Shown one piece after another: positions 8,163-16,957 of a stretch of DNA of 64,000 nt; position 1 is the stretch's first letter, and each line of letters starts with the position of its first letter. Origin of the DNA: a virus; the IMG/VR virus record IMGVR_UViG_3300025889_000089, positions 1 through 64,000 of that record. One strand, given 5' to 3'. The notes under the pieces are model-generated. The model ran no database searches and had not been told where the DNA came from. It worked only from the letters and a program-made list of their open reading frames with translations. Both the position numbers and the translations under genes were made by a program.

Positions 8163-10592
8163 ATGAAAGATAAAGAAACGATTGCTGACGAACTTTATTA
8201 TAAGATTTCTAAGTATTCTGATGTTCAGATGTATGATGCTGAAGGCAACGATACATCCGAGATTGATACTGCGGTATTATTCCAAATCAACTACGGTTCA
8301 GAAACCTCCCCAAAAATCATCACATTCAATATCTTCGATCCAGAAGAGATGGAGATGATTTTCAGTAAGAACCTTACTGATGAGATGGATAACCACGAGA
8401 AGGAAAAATGGTATAAGTTTGTTGACGAAATGCGTGATTTCTCCACCACACGAATGATGGCTTGGAAAGTTCATGATATTACAAAGTCTCGATTTGATAA
8501 GAACGATTTTGACTTTATCCGTAAAAACACCAACTATACACACAAAGACGCAACTATGGAGAGTAGAATGTATGGATCAAGAAGAAGTTCTTACACAGAA
8601 CAGGCAAATACACGGTTGATTGTTCGCCACACCCAACCGATTGACGAAGAAGTAAGAGGCTCACGTTCTCGTAATATCAAGGCGATTTATATTGAGAATG
8701 CTAATAGAGAGCGTTTCTTAGTCCCAAGAAATCATCTACCAACAGCCCGTGCTTTAGCAAGACACGTAGCAAACGAAGGTAGTATCACCGATGATATTGG
8801 TACAACAATCGTTGAGATGCACGATGAGATGAAGGCTCTAAGTAAGTTTACTCGTAAAGTTCGTTCCACTGATAATATGATGGAAGGTGCTGACCGTATC
8901 CTAGAAGCAGCAAAATCCCGTTATGGTAAAGTAAAGAAAGCCCTAGAATCTCTCCAAAAACAAAAGGGTTACACTGCTTTTGCTGAAACATTTGAGCGTT
9001 CAGAACTATCCGAAGATGGTGACTTTGATACTCTTCGTTCTACATTAACAAGACATATCTATAATGAAGAGTTTGATGATATACTACCATATCTAAATCG
9101 TGCTATCCAAGAAGCCGATGATGAAGCAGCAGATAAGAAATCATTGAATGCTCGTGGTACAGAACCAGTTGAGGCTTGGTTATCATCTGGTGAACCACTA
9201 ACACTCTTTGTTCACGACGATGACGAGCAACTAGCAGTCCACCGTTCAAGCGACACTATGCAAAAAATCGCTCTTGTACTGGCTAACATTGCACAGAACC
9301 TAACACCACAGTTACCAGATGAACTATTCCAGTTCTCTCTGAATGTTTCTGATACCATCGGTAACGGCATGCAGTTCTTCGGAACACCAGAAGAAAAAGC
9401 CAAAATGAAAGCAGAGTTTGATAACAAACTAAGAACTGCTATCAAGCTTGTAAAACGCTACCTTGACGATATTACCAAGATAAACGATAATCCTGGTTAC
9501 AAAGAAGAAGTTCGTATAGAGCGTGGTGCTAAGAAAGATAATAAGGTAAAAGAATCTGACCTAGAAATGTTCGAGAACTGGGTAAATGACTTGACCGAAA
9601 ACGCAATGAAAGATGAGTTGATTGACGCATCCGATAGCATTATGCAGTATGCGTATGAACTCGGTAATACCCATATGGACTATGATTCATTTATGCAAGC
9701 AGCAGAACTACTTGACGACAATAACTTTGATGAGCTAAAAGAGCTTATGTTGGGTATGGACACTGACCCAAAAGAAAAACTATATGAACTAATGATGGAC
9801 GCTGGTCCAGCACTTGCTGATATGGTTGATGGATGGATGAATGAACCAGCAGAAGAACCAGATATGGATGAAGAACCAGCGGATGAGTTCAATATGGATG
9901 CTATGGATGACGAAGCCGATATGGACGAGCCAGACCAATACCAAGAGGAGTCATTAGAAGAAATCGCTAAACTTGCTGGTGTGGAACTAGCAGAACATGG
10001 CGAAGCATCATACAGTGAAGAAGCACAGGAATGGGCATCCAAGTATCCTGGTTATTGGGCACAGATGGAAGAACTAATGAAGAAAGACTATGGTGCCGAT
10101 GCTATTTATGACTTTGCTTTTGAAGAGTTTGATAACGAAATGGATGAATATGATATCAATGCTATGGTCACCGCTTTCTGCGAACAGTATGGTATTGACT
10201 ATGATACCGAATGGGACTATGACCAAGGTGAAGACTATGACCGTGATGAAGTCTATGCCGATGACGAACCACGCTGGATGGAAAGTGCCGAAGATATCAC
10301 TATGGAAGATGATGAATATGGTTTCCAGCGTTGGGAAGATGAAGACGAAGATTGGGAACAAGACGAAGAATATGAGTTTGCTAAAAAAGTCCAAGCAGAC
10401 AACGCTCGTCAAAGTAAGTTCTTCCAAGACCGTGAAGACCAACCAGACTATTGCCCAGCCTGTGGCGCATATCCTTGTGAATGTGATGATGAACATGGTG
10501 ATTGGAATGATAAAGGTAGAGTATCTAAACTTCCACAAGATCAAATGGAAAACACAGACCTTGACGATATGAAGAAACTGGCGGGACTATAA
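8163..10592 (+). CDS. Conserved T4-like marine phage protein, acidic C-terminus
   Basis: 809 residues. The N-terminal about 300 residues (IADELYYKIS..., WYKFVDEMRDFS, MYGSRRSSY, RLIVRHTQPIDEE..GSRSRNIKAIYIEN, ALARHVAN) match a protein conserved in marine T4-like phages, usually annotated as hypothetical or structural. The last about 250 residues are very acidic and contain EESLEEIAKLAGVELAE, a CPACGAYPCEC zinc-type cluster, and a final TDLDDMKKLAGL. Thus the recurring LAG motif appears twice. Only 2 nt separate it from the sigma-4 gene. A virion or assembly role is inferred; no enzymatic motif is seen. Confidence 0.75.
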   Translation: MKDKETIADELYYKISKYSDVQMYDAEGNDTSEIDTAVLFQINYGSETSPKIITFNIFDPEEMEMIFSKNLTDEMDNHEKEKWYKFVDEMRDFSTTRMMAWKVHDITKSRFDKNDFDFIRKNTNYTHKDATMESRMYGSRRSSYTEQANTRLIVRHTQPIDEEVRGSRSRNIKAIYIENANRERFLVPRNHLPTARALARHVANEGSITDDIGTTIVEMHDEMKALSKFTRKVRSTDNMMEGADRILEAAKSRYGKVKKALESLQKQKGYTAFAETFERSELSEDGDFDTLRSTLTRHIYNEEFDDILPYLNRAIQEADDEAADKKSLNARGTEPVEAWLSSGEPLTLFVHDDDEQLAVHRSSDTMQKIALVLANIAQNLTPQLPDELFQFSLNVSDTIGNGMQFFGTPEEKAKMKAEFDNKLRTAIKLVKRYLDDITKINDNPGYKEEVRIERGAKKDNKVKESDLEMFENWVNDLTENAMKDELIDASDSIMQYAYELGNTHMDYDSFMQAAELLDDNNFDELKELMLGMDTDPKEKLYELMMDAGPALADMVDGWMNEPAEEPDMDEEPADEFNMDAMDDEADMDEPDQYQEESLEEIAKLAGVELAEHGEASYSEEAQEWASKYPGYWAQMEELMKKDYGADAIYDFAFEEFDNEMDEYDINAMVTAFCEQYGIDYDTEWDYDQGEDYDRDEVYADDEPRWMESAEDITMEDDEYGFQRWEDEDEDWEQDEEYEFAKKVQADNARQSKFFQDREDQPDYCPACGAYPCECDDEHGDWNDKGRVSKLPQDQMENTDLDDMKKLAGL

Positions 10593-10594
10593 AA

Positions 10595-11437
10595 ATGGAT
10601 ATCAACGAACTAAAAAAACTATCTGGTATTACAGCAGAACGCAAGCGCCAAGAAATCAAGGAAGGCAAGTATTTTGTATCTGGTTTCCCAAACAAAAGAG
10701 GGAAGTTCAAAATTACTAGCGTAGAGGATAATGGCGACGGTTCCTTTGATATTGAAATGGGCCAAAACGGCGTAACGTATAATCCAGACAATACGGCTCA
10801 ACCATTGACGTTCAAAAACCACCAAGGTATGCCAGTTTCGATTAGGCAAATTCATGCGTCAATGAATCCTAGTCAATTAAACAAAGGACTCGAAGAAGGT
10901 GATCTAACCGATATCATCAACCCAATCATTAGCATCGATGAGTACAAGTCAAAAGTGCTTGACGATGACGAAGGAAACTGGGAAGAGTTTGGGGAAAGTT
11001 ATTCCTATCTCCGCACACCCGTAAAGAAGCGTGTTGATGAAGCACACCCAAATCAACAAGCGGCAAGATATAATCCAGATGGAGAAACATATAGAGGGTC
11101 TGCAAATAAGATGCCGACCCTACCGGATGATCCCGCTATTGATAACTCTGTTCCTATTGATTCTATTATGAATATGTCCGATGATGGTAGAATTAGTGAT
11201 ATTATTGATAAAGATCACATAGATAAACTAAAATCTGCTATTAGAGAAGTACTTTTGACATTAACACCTAGAGAAGAAAGAGTTATTCGCTCACGTTTCT
11301 TTCATGACAAGACACTGAAAGAAATAGGTGATGAATTTAGTGTCAGTAAGGATCGTATTCGACAGATTGAAGCAAAAGCATTGCGAAAAATGAAGAATAC
11401 TAGCAGGAGGAACAAAATACAGGGATTTCTATCTTAG
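10595..11437 (+). CDS. Sigma-70 region-4 protein fused to phage-specific N-terminal part
   Basis: 280 residues. The N-terminus MDINELKKLSGI is a version of the phage's LAG motif. Residues 20-200 are phage-specific with no family I recognise. Residues about 205-280 are an RpoD-like region 4: LTPREERVIRSRFF, then TLKEIGDEFSVSKDRIRQIE with AKALRKMK and a closing GFL like the end of RpoD. No region 2 or 3 is present, so it cannot melt a -10 element alone. It could dock on the RNA polymerase beta-flap or bind -35 DNA, like a co-activator or sigma-appropriation factor (inference). It is co-transcribed with the 809-aa protein and followed by a terminator. Confidence 0.8.
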   Translation: MDINELKKLSGITAERKRQEIKEGKYFVSGFPNKRGKFKITSVEDNGDGSFDIEMGQNGVTYNPDNTAQPLTFKNHQGMPVSIRQIHASMNPSQLNKGLEEGDLTDIINPIISIDEYKSKVLDDDEGNWEEFGESYSYLRTPVKKRVDEAHPNQQAARYNPDGETYRGSANKMPTLPDDPAIDNSVPIDSIMNMSDDGRISDIIDKDHIDKLKSAIREVLLTLTPREERVIRSRFFHDKTLKEIGDEFSVSKDRIRQIEAKALRKMKNTSRRNKIQGFLS

Positions 11438-11440
11438 AAG

Positions 11441-11468
11441 AAAAAGTGGCTTTTTAGCCACTTTTTTA
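11441..11468 (+). terminator. Rho-independent terminator
   Basis: An 11-bp stem AAAAAGTGGCT/AGCCACTTTTT with a TTTT loop and trailing T-run just after the sigma-4 gene stop. Confidence 0.9.
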
Positions 11469-11478
11469 TATTTTTATA

Positions 11479-11508
11479 TTGCAATGATAAATAAGAGTGC
11501 GTTATAAT
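11479..11508 (+). promoter_or_regulatory. Sigma-70-type promoter for gp32
   Basis: TTGCAA and TATAAT with an 18-bp spacer. The predicted start near 11515 gives a leader of about 90 nt, long compared with the other promoters here. Confidence 0.7.
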
Positions 11509-11556
11509 AGTATCACAGTCGTTGAGATACTTGATTGACGATTAGGCAAAAAAGAA

Positions 11557-11572
11557 GACACCCTTGGGTGTC
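11557..11572 (+). promoter_or_regulatory. CUUG-tetraloop hairpin in gp32 leader
   Basis: GACACC-CTTG-GGTGTC, a perfect 6-bp stem closed by a CUUG tetraloop, 21 nt upstream of AGGAGG (11593-11598). T4 gp32 represses its own translation through a leader pseudoknot; this hairpin is a candidate for a similar element or an mRNA stabiliser (inference). Confidence 0.5.
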
Positions 11573-11605
11573 GTGGCATAATAGGCATAAAAAGGAGGCA
11601 TAAAC

Positions 11606-12637
11606 ATGGCACGTAAATCTTTAGCGGAAATCCGCGCACAACTAAAAGAAGAAGCAAAAAACGAAGGTAAATCTACCTTCCAAGGTGATAACGCAAGTTA
11701 CCCTTTCTGGAATATCCCCCTAGACAGCACAGCAGTAGTAAGGTTCCTACCAGATGGTGATACATCAAACACCGAAGGTTTCTGGGTAGAACGTCTTATG
11801 ATTAATCTGGAATTCTCTGGTGTCGTTGGTGACCCAAGCAAAGACTTCGTAAAGATGCAAGTACCTTGTGTGGAAATGTACAACGATGGTACAACCTGTC
11901 CAGTACAGGCTGAAATCAAGCCTTGGTACAAAGATTCTTCTATGGAAGAAATGGCTAACAAGTACTGGAAGAAGCGTTCATATATCTATCAGGGCTTCGT
12001 CCTTGATCACCCTGGTTTTGTAGACCGCAACGGTAACACTCTGGAAGATGACACACCAGAAAACCCAATTCGTCGGTTTGTTATCAATCCAAACCTTCAC
12101 AAACAAATCAAGTCAATCTTGCTTGACCCAGACCTAGAAGCATGGCCAGATGATTACGAAGCTGGTTTGAACTTCAACATCCGCAAGACACAGGATGGTA
12201 AGTGGGCATCTTATGACCAATCTTCTTGGGCACGTAAAGAATCCGCCCTTGACGAAGATCAGCTTGCAGCTATCGAAGAGCATGGTCTATTCACACTGAA
12301 AGACTATCTACCACGTAAACCAAGTGATGCGGAACTAAAAGTCATCTTTGAAATGTTTGAAGCATCTGTTGATGGTGAGAAGTATGACCCAGAACGTTGG
12401 GGTGCATACTACCGTCCATTCGGCGTAGATAAGCCAGAAGGTGCTGAGAAAGCGACAGAAGATAGTGCGCCAGCACCTAAGAAAGAAACTCCAAAAAAGG
12501 AAGAAGTTGACGAGGACACTCCACCTTTTGATACTGATGACGAACCACAGGCAGAAAGCAAAGCCGAGGAATCATCAAGCTCAGATCGTGCTGCTGACAT
12601 TCTCAACAAGATTCGTTCACGTCAGAAGCAAGCCTAA
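11606..12637 (+). CDS. 32: Single-stranded DNA-binding protein gp32
   Basis: 343 residues. It coats ssDNA at the fork and in recombination. The N-terminus MARKSLAEIRAQLKEEAK corresponds to the cooperativity region. The core has FWNIP..STAVVRFLPDGD and the phage-gp32 pattern CVEMYNDGTTCPVQAEIKPW with zinc-ligand-like residues. From about residue 285 there is an acidic, Lys/Glu/Ser-rich tail (KKEEVDEDTPPFDTDDEP) as in T4, where it recruits partners. Strong AGGAGG 7 nt before ATG, with its own promoter and leader hairpin. uvsX follows after 140 nt. Confidence 0.93.
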   Translation: MARKSLAEIRAQLKEEAKNEGKSTFQGDNASYPFWNIPLDSTAVVRFLPDGDTSNTEGFWVERLMINLEFSGVVGDPSKDFVKMQVPCVEMYNDGTTCPVQAEIKPWYKDSSMEEMANKYWKKRSYIYQGFVLDHPGFVDRNGNTLEDDTPENPIRRFVINPNLHKQIKSILLDPDLEAWPDDYEAGLNFNIRKTQDGKWASYDQSSWARKESALDEDQLAAIEEHGLFTLKDYLPRKPSDAELKVIFEMFEASVDGEKYDPERWGAYYRPFGVDKPEGAEKATEDSAPAPKKETPKKEEVDEDTPPFDTDDEPQAESKAEESSSSDRAADILNKIRSRQKQA

Positions 12638-12640
12638 ATC

Positions 12641-12698
12641 AAATCGTGGTTGTGACGATTTAGGAAGTATGTGGAACTCAACGAGACTAATATCTCGT
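12641..12698 (+). other. Two hairpins in gp32-uvsX intergenic RNA
   Basis: AAATCGT/ACGATTT (12641-12661, 7-nt loop) and ACGAGA/TCTCGT (12681-12698, 6-nt loop). Neither has a T-run, so they are not typical terminators; processing or attenuation sites are possible. The rest of 12638-12777 holds no gene that I can see. Confidence 0.4.
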
Positions 12699-12777
12699 CC
12701 ATATAGTGATGCGAGGGTTGAGGTAGTATCACATTTTTTCGTAAAAAAATGGTGGAAACAAAGAAAAGGAGAATGAT

Positions 12778-13830
12778 GTGACACGCCCCTTCGATGTGAG
12801 TAAATTTCGTAAAGACCTAACCAAATCTATTGACGGTATTAGTTTTGGTTTCAATGACCCAACTGATTGGGTTTCAACAGGTAACTACCTACTAAACTAC
12901 CGTATTAGTGGAGACTTCAACAAAGGTGTTCCGCTTGGCAAAGTAACCGTTCTTGCTGGTGAATCTGGCGCTGGTAAATCATATATCGCCGCTGGTAACC
13001 TTGTCCGTAACGCACAAGAGCAAGATATCTATGTTGTTCTAATCGACTCAGAAAACGCCCTTGATGAAAAATGGCTACATGACTTGGGCGTAGATACCGA
13101 TGAAGACAAACTACTTCGTCTATCTATGAGTAAGGTTGATGATGTAGCAAAAACCATTTCATCGTTTATGAAAGACTACAAGACTATGGATGAAGCAGAA
13201 CGACCAAAAGTTCTATTCATCATTGATAGTCTCGGTGCCCTTCTAACTGATGTTCAGGTTGACCAGTTTGACGCTGGTAACATGAAAGGTGATTTCGGTC
13301 ATAAACCCCGTGCCCTAAAATCCCTTGTTATGAACTGCGTCAATATGTTCGGTAACTATAACGTTGGTATGGTATGTACCAACCACACATACGCATCACA
13401 GGATATGTTTGACCCTGACGATAAGATTGCTGGTGGTTCTGGTCCAATCTATGCCGCTTCAATCGTTATCGCTATGAAGAAACTAAAACTGAAAACAGAT
13501 GCCGATGGTAATAAAACCAGCAAGGTTCATGGTATTCGTGCCAAGTGTAAGATTATGAAGACACGATACAACAAACCGTTTGAGGAAGCTGAAATCCAAA
13601 TCCCATACGAAACGGGAATGGACCCTTATAGCGGTTTGATTGATATGTTTGAGGAAAAGGGTATTCTAGTAAAGACAGGAAACCGTCTACGTTATGAAAC
13701 CAAAGATGGCGAGGAAATCATTGAGTTCCGTAAAAACTGGACCAGCGACAAACTTGATATCGTAATGGAAGAGTTTGGTGCTATTGATATTACTGTACCA
13801 GAAGCAGAAGAAACTGCTGACGAAGAATAA
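12778..13830 (+). CDS. uvsX: UvsX RecA-like recombinase
   Basis: 350 residues. It is a strand-exchange protein for recombination-dependent replication. GTG start at 12778, supported by AAAAGGAG 6 nt upstream; the nearby ATGs at 12773 and 12776 are out of frame. Walker A GESGAGKS at about 61-68, VLIDSENALD near 92, Walker B VLFIIDSLGALL near 145, and the NHTYAS and KIAGGSGPIYAAS segments typical of UvsX. The C-terminus is acidic. It is followed by two small genes conserved beside uvsX in relatives. Confidence 0.95.
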   Translation: MTRPFDVSKFRKDLTKSIDGISFGFNDPTDWVSTGNYLLNYRISGDFNKGVPLGKVTVLAGESGAGKSYIAAGNLVRNAQEQDIYVVLIDSENALDEKWLHDLGVDTDEDKLLRLSMSKVDDVAKTISSFMKDYKTMDEAERPKVLFIIDSLGALLTDVQVDQFDAGNMKGDFGHKPRALKSLVMNCVNMFGNYNVGMVCTNHTYASQDMFDPDDKIAGGSGPIYAASIVIAMKKLKLKTDADGNKTSKVHGIRAKCKIMKTRYNKPFEEAEIQIPYETGMDPYSGLIDMFEEKGILVKTGNRLRYETKDGEEIIEFRKNWTSDKLDIVMEEFGAIDITVPEAEETADEE

Positions 13831-13857
13831 ATAAATCCAAGTTGGGGAGAACACCAT

Positions 13858-14088
13858 ATGGATAATGAAATGCTTATTCTTCTTTGGGAAACTGTACGTG
13901 AGTACATTCCAGCCAAAGACCGACAAACAGCAGCAGACCATGTTATTGATAACCTCGTTGATAATGGGTTGGACGATGAAGACCTAAAACTATTTAACGG
14001 CGTTGATAAGTATATGTCTGCTACTGTGAAAGAGTTTTTGGAAGATGAAGATGAAGAAGAAGATGATGAGTGGGAAGAAGATTACTAA
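13858..14088 (+). CDS. Small acidic conserved phage protein
   Basis: 76 residues: MDNEMLILLWETVREYIPAK start, ADHVIDNLVDNG, and a highly acidic C-terminus (EDEDEEEDDEWEEDY). I recognise close look-alikes in marine T4-like phages, beside replication genes. GGGGAG lies 9 nt upstream, and an ATAAATA late-like core overlaps the uvsX stop (13827-13833). Function unknown; acidic tails of this kind often mediate contacts with DNA-binding proteins (inference). Confidence 0.7.
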   Translation: MDNEMLILLWETVREYIPAKDRQTAADHVIDNLVDNGLDDEDLKLFNGVDKYMSATVKEFLEDEDEEEDDEWEEDY

Positions 14089-14111
14089 AGACCGAAATGG
14101 GATGGTAAGTA

Positions 14112-14561
14112 ATGTGGTATGGTAAGATTACCGAAGATATGGGCCAAATCCCATCCTTCATCAACTACTACGAAAAAGAACTGGAACAGGCACGATACGA
14201 AGTGGCTGTGAAGGGGAATGTTGAGAAGAATCTAAAAGAACTTCCAGCAAATACCGAAGTAAGATTTAGCCAGCTTCAAGAGATTGAGGCTGTGCTAAAC
14301 TTTCTAAATATCCAAATGCGAAAGCTTCGCAAAGAAAAGTTCGTTGAGTATGAACGATACCAGAAAGCATTATCGTCCCGTGAAGTAGAAAAATATGTGG
14401 ATGGTGAGGATGATGTGGTTGATTTGGAAATGATAATCAACGAAGTAGCCTTACTACGCAACCGTTATCTGGCGGTTATGAAGGGTTTTGATAGTAAGAA
14501 CTGGATGCTAGGACACGTTGTTCGCCTTCGTTCAGTCGGTCTTGAGGACGTTGAGCTTTAA
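14112..14561 (+). CDS. Conserved T4-like protein in UvsY position
   Basis: 149 residues starting MWYGKITEDMGQIPSFINYYEK. It is mostly helical, with RFSQLQEIEAVLNFLNIQMRKLR and ALSSREVEKYVDGEDDVVDL. It matches a conserved marine T4-like phage protein. Length, helical content, a central charged ALSSR segment and position after uvsX make a UvsY-like recombination mediator possible, but identity to T4 UvsY is not evident to me. Stop and next start overlap (TAATG). Confidence 0.6.
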   Translation: MWYGKITEDMGQIPSFINYYEKELEQARYEVAVKGNVEKNLKELPANTEVRFSQLQEIEAVLNFLNIQMRKLRKEKFVEYERYQKALSSREVEKYVDGEDDVVDLEMIINEVALLRNRYLAVMKGFDSKNWMLGHVVRLRSVGLEDVEL

Positions 14562-15271
14562 TGGAATATGAACATATATACATTAATGGAGACAGTTATA
14601 CTGCCCTTGCTGACAACAACGTATATAGTGATTTTTTACAAGAGTACTTCCCTAATACTTCCATAAGAAATGCTGCGATTAGGGGTAGTAATAACGACAG
14701 GATTTTTCGTAGCAGTGTGGAACATATTTCATCACTTGGCGGAAAGTCTCTCGTTATAATTGGGTTTAGTTTCCTTACTAGACAAGAACTCTGGTACGAT
14801 GGTAATAGAAAAGACATCATTGCGACTGCCAATGACGAAACGATACGGGATTATCCAATAGTGAGGGATTTACCATTTCCTATACCTATGATTACCCTTG
14901 ATAAAGTATATAAAAAAGAAAATACAGAGTTGTATAAAATGTTGATGGTTTCTGAAAATATCGTAAAGAAACTCATTGACTATTATACTAATTTGGTTAT
15001 GCTCCGTGGGTTCTTGAGAGACAGAGGTATCGACTATATTATATTTTCTGCCGCTAATAATTCAGACCTTGGTTATGAAAATGAGTTTATATATAAAACG
15101 AATGTTTATAAAACAGTACAACAAGATAAAAGAATAAAAGATGTTGAGGAATTTAGTATTCCGTTTTTTGCGGCTAATCATGAACTGCGAACAACAAGCA
15201 CGGGACATTTACTAGAAGATGGGCATAAGGAATTTGCCAAATATCTTCACGGATGGATCAATAACACTTGA
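14561..15271 (+). CDS. SGNH/GDSL-like hydrolase
   Basis: 236 residues. Block I is INGDSYTAL with the candidate nucleophile Ser at residue 12. The block III-like segment is RGSNNDRI, and a C-terminal LLEDGHKEFAKYL supplies the Asp-x-His pair of block V. SGNH enzymes act as esterases or deacetylases on lipids or glycans. Two further divergent members lie at 40341 and 47077. It is translationally coupled to the upstream gene. Substrate unknown; a glycan O-deacylase would suit the neighbouring island (inference). Confidence 0.65.
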   Translation: MEYEHIYINGDSYTALADNNVYSDFLQEYFPNTSIRNAAIRGSNNDRIFRSSVEHISSLGGKSLVIIGFSFLTRQELWYDGNRKDIIATANDETIRDYPIVRDLPFPIPMITLDKVYKKENTELYKMLMVSENIVKKLIDYYTNLVMLRGFLRDRGIDYIIFSAANNSDLGYENEFIYKTNVYKTVQQDKRIKDVEEFSIPFFAANHELRTTSTGHLLEDGHKEFAKYLHGWINNT

Positions 15272-15295
15272 CAAATCCCCAGTTTATGCTATAAT
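15268..15295 (+). promoter_or_regulatory. Sigma-70 promoter giving a leaderless mRNA
   Basis: TTGACA, 16-bp spacer, TATAAT with extended -10 TG. The predicted +1, 7 nt after the -10 box end, is the A of the ATG at 15302. Confidence 0.8.
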
Positions 15296-15301
15296 ACATA
15301 T

Positions 15302-15595
15302 ATGAATGAGCAAGTATCAAGTAAAACAATAGCAGAAGGTCCAGGCATCGTTGATTACAGCGATTGGCAGAACTTCTATTATGAAACCCGTGAGAAAATC
15401 TCTTTACTGGACGAACCAGCAAAGACAGACATCACGAAGTTTTTTGAGAACACTCAAATGGCGTGGATAGAATACTCAAGGAAATCCTTGCAGTATAAGA
15501 AGCACCAACAGCGAGAATACGACAAATATATGGAAGCCCGTAAGACAACAGAGAAATACATTACTTGGGCTGGGTTAGCAGGAATGACGAAATGA
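15302..15595 (+). CDS. Unrecognised phage protein
   Basis: 97 residues, MNEQVSSKTIAEGPGIVDYS start. The middle and end are charged and helical (EYSRKSLQYKKHQQREYDKY). No family recognised. First gene of a probable early unit starting at a sigma-70 promoter with no leader. It overlaps the next gene by ATGA, so they are probably translated together. Confidence 0.65.
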   Translation: MNEQVSSKTIAEGPGIVDYSDWQNFYYETREKISLLDEPAKTDITKFFENTQMAWIEYSRKSLQYKKHQQREYDKYMEARKTTEKYITWAGLAGMTK

Positions 15596-16002
15596 AACTT
15601 ATCAAAGCACTATATGAAAGCGACTGCGGTAACTATCGGCGTAGGGTAGAAGAAACCAACAAAGGTAAGGTCACTATTTATCTTCAGAAGATAGAAGCCC
15701 AACCTTGGTCATATTATAATCGCAGAAGTTTGTCTGCTACTTCATGGCAAAAACATCGCACTGACGGTCCCGCGCATATATTAGAAAAGCCTGATGGAAC
15801 TGTTGTGGAGAAATATTATCAGCATAATGTTCTTCACCGTGAAGATGGTCCAGCGTCTTACCGTGAGCATGGTAAGGACAAAGGCAAGCCAATGTATCGT
15901 CTAAAAGGGCAGAAGGTTTCTGCGTATGATGTTCTTGGAGAAGATTCCAAGGAAGCATTTGCACACGCCTTACAATACGAAGATGGAAAAACCGTTATCT
16001 AA
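15592..16002 (+). CDS. HREDGPA-repeat protein
   Basis: 136 residues from the ATG inside the ATGA overlap. It contains two repeats of the type HRTDGPAHILEKPDG and HREDGPASYREHGKDKG, a MORN-like short repeat common in phage and bacterial hypothetical proteins. Function unknown. The next gene starts inside its last 20 bases in another frame. Confidence 0.7.
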   Translation: MKLIKALYESDCGNYRRRVEETNKGKVTIYLQKIEAQPWSYYNRRSLSATSWQKHRTDGPAHILEKPDGTVVEKYYQHNVLHREDGPASYREHGKDKGKPMYRLKGQKVSAYDVLGEDSKEAFAHALQYEDGKTVI

Positions 16003-16243
16003 ACAAGAATTTTGGGATGCTTTGACTAAACCTACTGACTACCGTAAGACTTGTCGGTGGTGTAAGCATTATACTGGAAAGGTAAGGATACAAGGCGCGA
16101 AGCAAAAGTTCCATGCATTCGACAGACCAGCAACAAATAATGTTGCGTCAAATGGTAACTGCTCTTATCCTAACATTCATCCAGGGTTTTCTTGTATTAT
16201 GGAAGGTCATAAATATTTTGAGTATGATGATACACGAACTTGA
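15983..16243 (+). CDS. Small cysteine-rich protein, probable zinc binder
   Basis: 86 residues starting MEKPLSKQEFWDALTKPTDY. CRWCKHY followed by NGNCSYP and GFSC gives a Cys4 pattern suited to one zinc ion. Not recognised further. The start overlaps the upstream gene by 20 nt and the end overlaps the downstream gene by 20 nt, typical of tightly packed phage operons. Confidence 0.6.
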   Translation: MEKPLSKQEFWDALTKPTDYRKTCRWCKHYTGKVRIQGAKQKFHAFDRPATNNVASNGNCSYPNIHPGFSCIMEGHKYFEYDDTRT

Positions 16244-16922
16244 GGAATACCCCGAAACCCTTTCCAGTATAAAATCTCTCGCAATCCTTGGTGTGGATCG
16301 TGGCGATATCATTGATACCTTTTCACAGTTCAGAAATCAATATGATAAACCGTATAACTACAAAATATATGCGGTGGACGATAAAAGCGGCATTATGGGA
16401 AAATACCGTAAGATAAAACGTGTTCAGTTTGTTGGTGTCGATTTTTATAATGATTTGCATCTACCAGAACAGGTAGATTTCATTTATACAGAAAAGTTTG
16501 ATTTAGCATATCGCCCATACGATATGGTGCGAAGTATAAACACTTGCCTAACGGATGGTGGAATATTTTGTTTTACTGCACAGAGTGGTATATCAAATGA
16601 ATACAACAGAACAACCTCGTCGTTGAATGAAGGTTTATATAACTGGACTATTCCCTCGCTGACGTATCTTCTAGCAACGAATGGATTTGAGTGTGTACAC
16701 TTTAGAAAGCGTGGATCACTAATTGATGTGTTTGTATATAAGAAATGTGAACCATTGGATAACCCTACTTGGTATGATATACAAGAAAGAGGGTTACTAA
16801 CTAAATCAATGAGTGAAAATGTGTTGAAATATGGTTATCTAACTGATAACGATTTGGTTATTACCTGGATTGATGGGCATAACAGTTTAGTGTCTGCGTT
16901 TCTTCCAAAGACGCATCGCTAA
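16224..16922 (+). CDS. Putative class I methyltransferase-like protein
   Basis: 232 residues from ATG 16224 (another in-frame ATG at 16227). The pattern SLAILGVDRGDIIDTF, YKIYAVDDK, VDFIYTEKFD, and SINTCLTDGGIFCFTAQ followed by a late beta-rich part resembles a Rossmann methyltransferase with a degenerate SAM loop. Weak call. It is the last gene of the early-type unit that began at 15302. Confidence 0.5.
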   Translation: MMIHELEEYPETLSSIKSLAILGVDRGDIIDTFSQFRNQYDKPYNYKIYAVDDKSGIMGKYRKIKRVQFVGVDFYNDLHLPEQVDFIYTEKFDLAYRPYDMVRSINTCLTDGGIFCFTAQSGISNEYNRTTSSLNEGLYNWTIPSLTYLLATNGFECVHFRKRGSLIDVFVYKKCEPLDNPTWYDIQERGLLTKSMSENVLKYGYLTDNDLVITWIDGHNSLVSAFLPKTHR

Positions 16923-16957
16923 CCATTTCCAATAACAAGCCTTATTTTACGGCGTTT

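Noticed and set aside
10074-10572. Long frames on both strands inside the acidic 809-residue gene
   Set aside because: They are shadows of the repetitive Asp/Glu codons; no ribosome-binding sites or family patterns.
12638-12777. Possible tRNA in the gp32-uvsX gap
   Set aside because: Two hairpins exist but no cloverleaf, T-loop or acceptor stem.
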